Positions 12,283-22,000 of a DNA stretch of 64,000 bases are shown in pieces. The stretch lies in the NCBI GenBank assembly GCA_964247055.1, contig OZ176051.1:12276001-12340000 (forward strand), in the 5' to 3' direction. This stretch comes from Paragordius varius. Lineage: Eukaryota > Nematomorpha. The position numbers and the translations under genes were made by a program. Under the pieces are notes generated by a model. The model was not told the origin of the DNA. It saw only the letters and a program-made list of their open reading frames with translations, and ran no database searches. Within the stretch, counting starts at the first letter, position 1. The number at the start of each line of letters is the position of its first letter.

Positions 12283-14041
12283 TAGGGTTGTGCATTTGAC
12301 TCCTTTTTCAAAAAAGTCCGGTCAGACTATGGTCATGACCACTTTTTACTTAAGTAAATATCATGCGATATTGGAGATTGTGAAAATAATGCTGAAACTT
12401 GCGTTTCACTAATAATGTCATTTTTTTTCTTAAAAGTTTGTAATATACATTTTTTTAAATTTATTATTTACAATTATATACAATCAAATTTAATCAAGAT
12501 TTTGTTTTCTAATTATTTTTGCCACATGTTTGTGGCCTTTTAAATTTTTAAATACATAACTTTAAATACTTGATATTTCAAAAAAAATTTACCACGTTGG
12601 TTTTACACTTTCTTTTATCAATGAATTAATAATTAAATATAAGATGTTTTTCATTTTATTGATTCACATATATGCAATTGCATATTTTGACTAGGCTGAT
12701 TGTTTTGTTATTTGAAATAACTGGATATGCTTAAATGCTAATGTTATAAGGATGCATTAAGAATTTTTAATACATTGTTAAATAAGCATATTTTCATATC
12801 GATTATTTAATATATTTAAATATTTAATTTATATAAAATATACTGGCGTAAATCTCGTGCTGCGTAGCAGCACGAGGAAGTCCTTCGGACTTCTGGGGGG
12901 GGGGGGGGGGGGCTATTTCAAATAAGGTACAATAAAATGATCCACATATGTGGATTATTTCGAAACATTATTTAAATATGATTTTATGGAAATTTAAAAC
13001 TGTGCATTCATACTAATATATTGTTTACTTGGGGGAAAAATAGATTTAAAAAATTATTTTTGTGGATTGGCATTTTACGGGGGGACGGGTAAAAAGAGGG
13101 CCTAAATCAAAAAAGTGAGTCGACTATATTCGGCGCGGCCAAAAATAAGTAAACAAAAATCTACTTGAAATTGAATGGTCCAATACGTTCTCCGGAAAAT
13201 TGCCTCAACCTGTTTTTTACACGGGGTAGGCCCGAACTGGGGACCTAATTCCAAAAAAGGGCGAAGCTATTGTCGGGGAATTTATTAATGATTATATTTT
13301 TGTTTGGATTTGAATGGGTCTACCGGTTTTCCGGTACCAGATCAAAGCCAGCATTTTCCATTTTTAGAAATATATAGACTACCATAAATAATGTTTTATT
13401 ATCCATATATTTTTTAACATCCTATACATATGATAGATACTCCTTACTCAGCAACTAGCTATCATCAAAGAAACGCTTGACTAAAATTTTTGCCTTTTAA
13501 CAGGAAATACGAAAAATCCTTATTGAATTTTTACAGTCTCATACCTTGGGCAAAAAAATACAATCAAAAAATTATTTTTGTGGACTTTTTTTTTGAAAAA
13601 ATGGCATTTTACGGGGGGAGCGGGTAAAAAGAGGGCCTAAATTAAAAAGCGAGACGACTATGTTCGGCGCAATCGAAAATAAGTAAACAAAAATCATATT
13701 AGAAATTGAATGGTCCAACACGTTCTTCAGAAAATTGTCTCAAAGACACGATTTTTGTGGACTTTTGTTTTCAAAAAAACCCGTTTTTCATACGGGGTGG
13801 GCCCGAACTGGGGGTTTATTTCAAAAAAAGGGCGAAGCTATTGTCGGGGCATTCATTAATGATTATAATTTTTCGATGTTTGGATTGAATGGGTCTACCG
13901 ATTTTCCGGTCCCAGATCACAAAGCCATCATTTTCCATTTTTATAAATATTTAGATTAAAAAACAATAAAATCTTACTATTTCTCCTTCAAAAAAGATTT
14001 ACTAGCAATTTCCAAAAAAACAGCTGGTCAGCACAACCCTA
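12283..14041. mobile_element. Non-autonomous hAT element with 8-bp target duplication
   Basis: TAGGGTTGTGC at 12283 and GCACAACCCTA ending at 14041 are perfect 11-bp inverted ends. GATATCAC flanks both sides (12275-12282 and 14042-14049), the 8-bp duplication expected for hAT. No transposase. It carries the hairpin/oligo-G/tandem-unit block (12841-13960). Confidence 0.8.
12841..13960. repeat. Two-hairpin leader, oligo-G run and tandem ~550-bp units (locus 1)
   Basis: A perfect 10-bp stem (CTCGTGCTGC/GCAGCACGAG, 12854-12876) is followed at once by a second hairpin (GAAGTCC/GGACTTC, 12877-12893) and a run of about 18 G. Units of about 550 bp follow; landmarks in each are GGCATTTTACGGGGG, AAAAAGAGGGCCTAAAT, GGGCCCGAACTGG-like and GGGTCTACCGGTTTTCCGG. 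The last unit is partial. Confidence 0.6.
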
Positions 14042-14505
14042 GATATCACTATGATAACTAAAGTGAGAGTAATGAAATGCATGGTTTTTCAGATAGCAAC
14101 TTATGCTGCAGAAAGTTGGACACTAAAACTGAATGATAAAAAAGGATTGTAGCATTTGAAATGTGATGTTGGAGGAGATTGTTGATATAAGATGGTCTAA
14201 CAAGGTCAAGAATGAAACAATGAGAGAAAAATAAAATATTGAAAGTCACCTAATGGGTGCTATAATTAAAAGAAAGTTCACGTACAATGAGCAAATTTTA
14301 AGGAGTATATCCCTTAAGAATGATTTTTGGGAAAGTTGAAGGGAAAAGAAAAAAAGGAAGACCGATGTTAAGATGGCTGGACACTGTAAAGAAGGAATGT
14401 GGTAGATGTATAAGGGAATCGAATAACATGGAAAAGAGACAAGTAGAGAGAACTGGTCATTTTAATTTCCAAGGGGTCGAATTCGACCTAAGGAATTCCC
14501 TACCT

Positions 14506-15000
14506 AATTACTCAACTGATTTTAAATTTATTATACAAATAATTTTATTTAATATTTACCAATTATACAAAATCCAATTTTGATAATAATATTTTTTGAC
14601 GGGAATTATATTAAGTTTAAGTAGTTTAACTAAATAATTATTGTTTTTTTTTCATTATATTTGTCTTTTACCAATTTTACAAACGTCTAGTCATCTTATA
14701 TAAAAGATAAGTTCATAAAAATAAATGTAACCTAAAAATTTATTTTATATTTAAGAACAAATTTTCAATGCCGATAAGGCAGTTCATGAAATTATGGATT
14801 AATTTTTTGGTGAGAGATTAATATCACAATGATTGGGTCAATATTAACAAATTATTTTTCCTGTAATGGGCTAAATTAGAAAATCGTTCGCATTTTAAAG
14901 GTAAAATAATTATAGAGAGAACATTAAATAGCTAAATTTTTATTATCATCCTAAACTCCAATTAGGAAAGACATGGAAAAGCCCTTGTAAATTTATATAG
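14506..15000. other. AT-rich spacer, nothing recognised
   Basis: Between the LINE 3' end and the second hairpin/oligo-G block. No gene or repeat identified. Confidence 0.3.
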
Positions 15001-16190
15001 ATATACTAGCGTAAATCTCGTGCTGCTACGCAGCCCGAGGAAGTCCTTCGGACTTCTAGGGGGGGGGGGGGGTTCGAAGTTTGGATTTGAATGGGTCTAC
15101 CGGTTTTCCGGTACCAGATCACAAAGTTACATGAGGAATAAGTTTTTAGCGGGTAGCTCCTTACCCAGCAGCTATCATCAAAAAAACGTCTGACTAAAAT
15201 TTTTCCCTTTTAACAGGGAATACGTGGAATCCTTATTGAATTTTTACAGTTTCATACCTGGGGAAAAAATCCAATCAAAAAAATATTTTTGTGGACTTTG
15301 TTTTTTTTGAAAAAAATGGCATTTTACGGGGGTAGCGGTTAAAAAGAGGGCCTAAATTAAAAAAGTGACTCGACTATGTTCAGCGCGATCGAAAATAAGT
15401 ATACAAAAATCATATTTGAAATTGAATGGTCCAACACGTTTTCCGGAAAATTGTCTCAAAGACACGATTTTTGTGGACTTCAGTTTTAAAAAAAACGTTT
15501 TTCATACGGGGTGGGCCCGAACTAGGGGCCTATTTCAAAAAAAGGGTGAAGCTATTGTCGGGGCATTCATTGATAATTATATTTTTTCGATGTTTGGATT
15601 AGATTGGGTCTACCGGTTTTCCTGTACCAGATTTCAAAGCCAGCATTTTCCATTTTTATAAATATATAGATTACCATAAATAATGTTTTAATATCCATAT
15701 ATCTTTTAACATGCTATACATATGATAGATACTCCTTACTCAGCAGCTATCATCAAAGAAACGCTTGACTAAAATGTTTCCCTTTTAACAGGGAATACGT
15801 GGAATCCCTATTGAATTTTTACAGTTTCATACCTGGGAAAAAATCCAATCAAAAAAATTTTTTTATGGACTTTGTTTTTTTTGAAAAAAATGGCATTTTA
15901 CGGGGGTAGCGGTTAAAAAGAGGGCCTAATTCAAAAAAGTGACTCGACTATGTTCAGCGCGATCGAAAATAAGTAAACTAAAATCATATTTGAAATTGAA
16001 GGGTCCAACACGTTCTCCGGAAAATTGTCTCAACCCGTTTTTCACACGGGGTGGGCCCGAACTGGTAATCTAATTCCAAAAAAGGGCGAAGTTATTGTCG
16101 GGGCATTCATTGATGATTATATTTTTTCGATGTTTGGATTTGATTGGGTTCACCGGTTTTCCGGAAACAGATCACAAAGCCAACATTTAT
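15001..16190. repeat. Two-hairpin leader, oligo-G run and tandem units (locus 2)
   Basis: The same leader (TACTAGCGTAAATCTCG, hairpins at about 15014-15056, then about 13 G). A partial unit, then about two units of the same ~550-bp sequence follow, ending after CCGGAAACAGATCACAAAGCC. The loop of the first hairpin is TAC here and GTA at locus 1. One stem mismatch. Confidence 0.6.
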
Positions 16191-16218
16191 TATATTAAAA
16201 TTTTTATCACTATAATTA

Positions 16219-16988
16219 CACTAGACAACAAATTTTTCTGCCCCTCGAGTTTTTTGCATTTTCTGATATACTATCATTTTAACAGTAAATATGAATTATA
16301 ATTCCACCTAAGAATTTTGTATAATTTAATTTTTTTTGTTGAAAACATTTATTGCTTTTATGTCACTCAAAACAGCCATTTTTAAGTTTTTTATTTTTAA
16401 TAAATTATTTCATCAATATTAATTTAATTTTCTTTAGAGGCTTATAATTTAAAAATTTTGAAAACAAAGTCTAAGGTATTTTTGATCGTTTATAGCCATT
16501 AAGTATAAATTTACAATTATCTCTACGCATTTTAGTATCCAAATAATTTTCATTAAAAAAGCAAACCAAAAGCCTTTTCAAAGATTTTTTTAAATTAATT
16601 ACTAATGTAACCCTAATATTATTAAATAATCTACATGATTTTTAATTTAGTTTGTCTGTGAAAATTTTTGACTTATTTAAGGGTTAAAAATTTTGACCAT
16701 ATAAAGCCATATAACATTTACAGGTTGAGTTAAATGGCTTACTACCATTCAAAAGATTCAGTTTTTTTCCGCTCTTTCGAATGATATAAAATACCTGGCT
16801 CTACTAAAACTTTAAATTTTGAAAATTTTTAGTTTAATGATATATCGGGGCCAAAAATTTTCAATTAATATTAGTGATAAAAAATTTTCGGTATTAGACT
16901 AAATTTTTTTTAGAACTATTTAAGTGCCTTGATATAACAAATTTTAAATTTACAAGAATGGCAAAAAGTCAAAATTTGTTGTCTAGTG
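16219..16988. mobile_element. Tc1/mariner-type MITE
   Basis: CACTAGACAACAAATTTT at 16219 and its inverse AAAATTTGTTGTCTAGTG ending at 16988 are terminal inverted repeats; TA precedes the left end. No coding capacity. Termini resemble those of the relic at 9615-10741. Confidence 0.65.
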
Positions 16989-18690
16989 TCATTTTAGCTA
17001 AGAGGCGTTTAATTACTGTAAAAACTATTAAAAATAGTTAACAACACTAAATATTTATGAGAAAAAATTTTTCTTCTACAGAGTTTTGAAGTGGAAACAT
17101 TTTTATCCAATTTAATATTAATATAGGAATAATTATTTTTTGCAAAAAGTGAATCTAATTTTCCATTTTCGGGTACATATAAATATTTATTTCTGAAAAT
17201 GATATATATAAAATTGGCCTGTTATTATTGTTTAAATTTTATATTTTGATGACAGACAAATCATATGTTGATTTATTTCATTTTTTTTAAATCGGTTACA
17301 AAGGCATATTCCTTGAAACTTAATAATTGATAGACAAAAACTTGTGTCAATAAAACTTAGTTTACAATTCATGTTCTGACGTGCTAAACTACCATAAAAG
17401 CGCTATTTTTTATTCTTTTTATGAAGTGTTTGAAATTTTAGGAATCTTTGAGAATATATACACAATTATTTTTAATAAAAAAAATTGGAAAGGGAAATAC
17501 ATAACGGTTGCTTGTTAACATTATGCACCTTTTATTTATTGTTAGTTTTTATAATATTTACAACATTTTGGGTATATGTAGGACAAATAAATGCATTGAT
17601 CCCAACTGTGACAGCTTAACCATTTTTTATAATTTTTTCATTCACTAATAATGCTATTAGAGCTGTTTATAGTTGAGAGATATATTACCTATTGCAGTAG
17701 GTGAATATACCCATAAATAATTCTTTTTTAAGCATTCGCACCTGTTATGGGCAAAATTAAATAATTTTTTCAAGGGCCATGTGTCATAAAAAATTTATAA
17801 CTGTTTTATAATAAATTAGCACATCGATGATCGCATATAATTCGCCGCTAAAAGTGTCATCTGCCATTTAATTTACAAATAAGTAATTTGACAGAAGGTA
17901 GATTTTAATTTGTATTATGATATTTATGAATAAAAGAATGCAACTTGAGGGGCTATGAACATAGATTTTTTCTGCTATGTATGCTTAATCTTGCCATATT
18001 TTTCATTTCTTTTTAACTCCTAAATCTTTACCAGAAAATTGCTTAGAGCCTATCAATTCTATTTTGTAGGGTCTGGGCTGAGTAGAAGGTGCATTTTAAT
18101 AATAACTTTTACATAAAAATTTATTTTATGAAATTGTGTAAATTTAAAAATTCAATATAAATCACAATCTGAATATATTTCGATATAAATTTTATCATTT
18201 TCAGCGGTGTTGGTAATAATGAAACATCATTAATTTTCAAAAATAAATATTGCATGTTTAAACTATCATAAAATTACATTATATTAATAAGCTTTTCCAC
18301 TAATTATTTAATTTTTGAAAAAAAGAACTATCAACAATAAGATTAGTAAATTATATTTGTAAAAAATTACAATGTTCAGACTTTAATATTTATTGATGCA
18401 AATGTATTTATATATATTTTTTGTTGGTCCGGATTTTTTTTTTCAATTTAAGTTGTGTACGCCTGATTTGAATGATAAAGATAAATAATCCATTTTAAGT
18501 TATGTGAATTTTAATTTAATTATGCGATTTTAAATTTATAATTTTTTTTATTAAAATAAAATTGCCAATGAAAATATAATTTAAATTAGTTTTAACACAT
18601 AATATTATAATCCTCATTAATGGAGAAGGCTTAAGATTAGATTAATAATAATTAAAAAACAGTCTTTTTATATATTTTTTGGCATAGCAT
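16989..18690. other. AT-rich 3' flank of gene 1
   Basis: No gene seen. The part at about 17035-17160 (GTTAACAACACTAAATATTTATGA, split here as GTTAACAACACTAAATAT; then AAGTGAATCTAATTTT) resembles 52185-52300, which lies just upstream of gene 2. Confidence 0.3.
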
Positions 18691-18691
18691 A

Positions 18692-19011
18692 TCATTTGGC
18701 ACGTCTCGGTATCCGGGTTCGTCTAATACGCGGCGTTCTTCTGCTAATTGTTCGGGGGGTTCTTGATCGCATTCTTGCAGTTCTTGAAGTGAATTTTCTA
18801 GTTACTCTTCTTGTTCTAGCTCTTGTTCTGAAAAACTTAGTGAACCGCGTATTTTTGGTCCGTCTACTTCTTGGCGTTCGCCTACGAGTAAAGCGTCTGG
18901 GCGTTCTTGATCTTCGACGATTTGTTCGAATAGTAGTCCTCCTACTAGCTCTATTAGTACGACCACGTGTGAATAATCTCGTGAAACGTGTTCTTTTAAT
19001 CATCCTCGTGG
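18692..19011 (-). CDS. Gene 1 exon 4: protamine-like Arg/Thr-rich C-terminus
   Basis: The exon begins after the acceptor TTCTTTTAG and runs about 106 residues to TGA (18692-18694). It is Arg- and Thr-rich and contains no Asp or Glu. Recurrent words are RTRFTR, RRRSRTP, FTRRRTPR, NTRFT, RTRARTRR and RRTPR. Gene 2 exon 4 shares this order almost end to end (FTRRRTPRxRRTxNTRFT, RTRARTRRxTRK, RTPRxxxRRTPR), so the low-complexity composition is conserved protein sequence rather than drift. Charge and composition resemble protamines, yet the gene starts with a signal peptide, which argues for secretion. Confidence 0.75.
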
Positions 19012-22000
19012 CTAAAAGAATAAATACAGTATAATCTTTAATATTAATATAAATATGTTGACACCACATGAAAAGGGTTACATTTATCTTAAAACCTCTT
19101 GTCACAACAGTAGAAGTAATGGGTGTCATTGCATCTGTGACAGCACTACCTGTAGATTGAGTAGTCTCCAAAGTGGTAATTAACGGAATAATATTAGAAG
19201 CTGGGGAAGTTATGGAAGTAGATGCTGTTGTTATCAAAGTTCTTGATGTTGTAGCTGTGGTAGGCGTAGTTAACCTAATTGTTGTCGTAGGAGTGGTTGG
19301 AGTGGTTGGAGTGGTTGGTGTCGTAGGTGTCGTAGGCGTTGTGGGTGTCGTAGGTGTCGTGGGTGTCGTAGGCGTTGTGGGTGTTGTAGGCGTTGTGGGT
19401 GTCGTAGGTGTAGTTGAATTTCCACCTATGCATATGTAAAGTTAATATTATCACTTACACAGTAAACAAAATCCAGAGCGGGATGGAGGGGGGGCAAATT
19501 ATAATGAAATATATATAAATATAAGTATTCAATATTATCTTAGCGTTTTTGGGCCATACGACTGATAGAAAAAAAATTTAATACTTCCTTTGTGTTAATT
19601 GCTGCATAAATATCGCAAAATTTATCACATTTATCATAAACATAATCTCAAGTTATAATTTAGTACTGATTTATCACAGGCCCGAGTATGCGATTACTAT
19701 TGTTTAAACCTCCAATATAAAATCCCTTTCATGTTAAGTCCATTTTATTATATAGATTTATATATAATATCCAATTACAGGTTGTAATATCTTAGTTCAA
19801 ATAGCAAAACAAATGGTTTAGCGGGCCGAAACAATTGGCATTCGCATATATGGGCATTGACAAATATTTTGTTAAAAACTGTAAACTAGTATTTATATTA
19901 AATATCTTTGTTGGTTCATTGCCGAGGAAGTTTAAGAAAATCAATTTTACTTAGGTTTTCTAAAGCGTCTTAATTTAACAAAACCGCTATCCCGCCTTCC
20001 ACTAGAGACAACTAATGTAGAGAGTGAAGTGTTAATCAGAAAAAAGACTTATCCGTGGCGAAAATATAAAAATAAATAGGAAAATACTAAAAGTAGCTAC
20101 CAAAAATGAAAAAACTCTGAAAAGAGGTTAATAAAAGCTTTTTTTGACAAATCATTAGTCACATTGCGAATCGAAATTTAGAAATATTAGCAAAGAATTA
20201 GAAAATTCTTATGGGCCTCTATATTTCAGAACAGGCAAATGTATTAAAAAGATTACACGTATGATATGGATAGTAATAGTATGAAGGAAAAAGCAAATGA
20301 ATTGATTTGGCCGCGTATAAATAACTACACCGAGGAATGGGTTAAATCTTGCCAAAATTGCCAACTCAAACCGCCCCAATATCAACCCAAGCATTTTAAT
20401 GGAGTTAAAATAGAATTTGGGTATACTGCATTTAGGTATCGTATTACTCGTCGGCGACTGATATTGGATCGTTGTAATAGATATCTATACCTGATGTATT
20501 TAGGTAAAATAACGAAAACGGTAACTTCTTTATTGTCAATTTTTCAGAAAAAGGGTTCGTACATTTCGAGTTTCCAACAAAACAATAGATAATGCGTCTG
20601 GGAGAATCGAACTTATGTAGTATTTAGGACACAAAAATTTGTCTCTAAAACTCCATCCTAATACAACATAGCCAGATGCTGAGACAGCCCATGCCAAATC
20701 TTCAGATGTCAGTAGCGAGTACCGTTTGGAAAAACCGGTTACAGCGCAAGGGACGAAGGAAATAAAAGAACAAGAGCAAAGGTACCCAACACGAATGCGA
20801 AGGCCTCGCCATAAATTCAGAGAGGAGATGATGATAGAATATGCAAAGTATATATATATATATATATGCAATGATAATGCCGTTTCGATTTGTTCGCATG
20901 AAAAATATTTATACTTTCATAATATTATATTGTATAAATTGCACACTGTGAACATGCAAACAATGTATGGATATATATGCAAATGTGTTTCAACATTCAA
21001 GTATAGTACAAGATAATGATATTTTAGTTGTTTAATAAATTCACTCTTTTTACTTCTCAGTTTAGAATCTAATGAATTATTTATGAATGCCCATATATAT
21101 TTCAAAGCGGCCGTCGTTTTTTGAGTTGAAGCTGTTGCCCGCGAGCCATTATTGAGGGACAACTTTTTGTTTAAAAGAAATGAATGACGGTTTTTTGGAA
21201 GTATATTAAATTTGATAAAATACCAGGTGCATAAGTTATTACGGTTTAACTAAGAGATGACGTCATGGAAAGGATGCAAACGATTATTTTAAAATAGCCC
21301 GCATTGTATCTGATAGTTAACCAAAAAATTAGCTTGTTATATTCAATAAACGTGTCGAATTTTGTGCCTAAAAACATTTATGGCAGGCATTGTCATCAGT
21401 AGAATAAAGCTTTTAAAAGTTTTTGTTTGCGGGTATAAACATATGGTGATGCTTTCGATTACACATGTGAAACATGATTTCGAAATATTAACAGTTGTGA
21501 GTGCGGGACCTCTGGTGGACAATACTAGGAAGCGACTATATTGCAGGAATTATGGGACGGTGACCCAGGTCCAATTTAACAAAAAATGGCAGACGCATTA
21601 CATATATGCTAGTAGTAGTTGTTTTGGAGCAATGTGAAACATTCGAATGATATCAAATTGAAAATCGCAAAGCTTGTGAAATCCTGTCCAACGTCATGAA
21701 AATTTTTTATTATTGTATCGAATTAGGATGGGTGTTGTAAATCCAAAGGGGAAAAATTGAGGCTTTCATCTTGTCAAGCCGTTCTTTATACAATCAGGTA
21801 AAATCACTTCAGCAAGAAAAGCAAGCTCTATATATGCGAAACTAAACTAGGGCAGTTTGGTATATCAACTTTTAAGGTCATCTGAAGTTAATATATAACA
21901 CTATCACTAACATAGCCAATTAAAACATGAATAGAAAACAACCGCAATGACCAGAAAGCATGACAAAACGATTTTGCTACATTTCAATACTTTGTTTTGC

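Larger units (their letters stand above)
9430..14505 (+). mobile_element. BovB-like RTE LINE, split by two DNA transposons
   Basis: Three LINE segments. (1) About 9470-9614 is the end of an APE-type endonuclease (NEAGKVKRLIEC, TSPCGKIENQIDY). (2) 10742-12282 is reverse transcriptase: DWQTSLFIPVIKKG, NCEKYRNIAIISHASKILLK, IIQNRLHQLIDREIPDVQA, VRTPVGGTNEI-type, then a decayed RYADDTTL motif near 11995. (3) 14050-14505 is the C-terminal part, with FGKVEGKRKKGRPMLRWLDT. The order matches BovB ORF2. The minus-strand copy at 29455-31620 runs through all three segments without the two insertions, which fixes their limits. Stops and frameshifts make it dead. Confidence 0.8.

Noticed and set aside
12854-12893. 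Tandem hairpins as a tRNA or other structured RNA gene
   Set aside because: No cloverleaf, anticodon arm or polymerase III box was seen. The oligo-G run and a second copy with the same tandem units point to a repeat terminus.
18696-19034. Plus-strand open frame rich in Leu, Val and Arg
   Set aside because: It is the antisense of the Arg/Thr-rich exon of gene 1; the mirror-image frame is open because of the biased codons.
19173-19439. Plus-strand frame reading as a VGV repeat, elastin- or silk-like
   Set aside because: Antisense of the TTP minisatellite in exon 3 of gene 1. The minus frame joins to the other exons in phase; this one joins to nothing.
21362-21637. A 91-codon plus-strand frame inside intron 2 of gene 1
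   Set aside because: No motif, no splice partner and no second copy. It is open by chance as far as I can tell.
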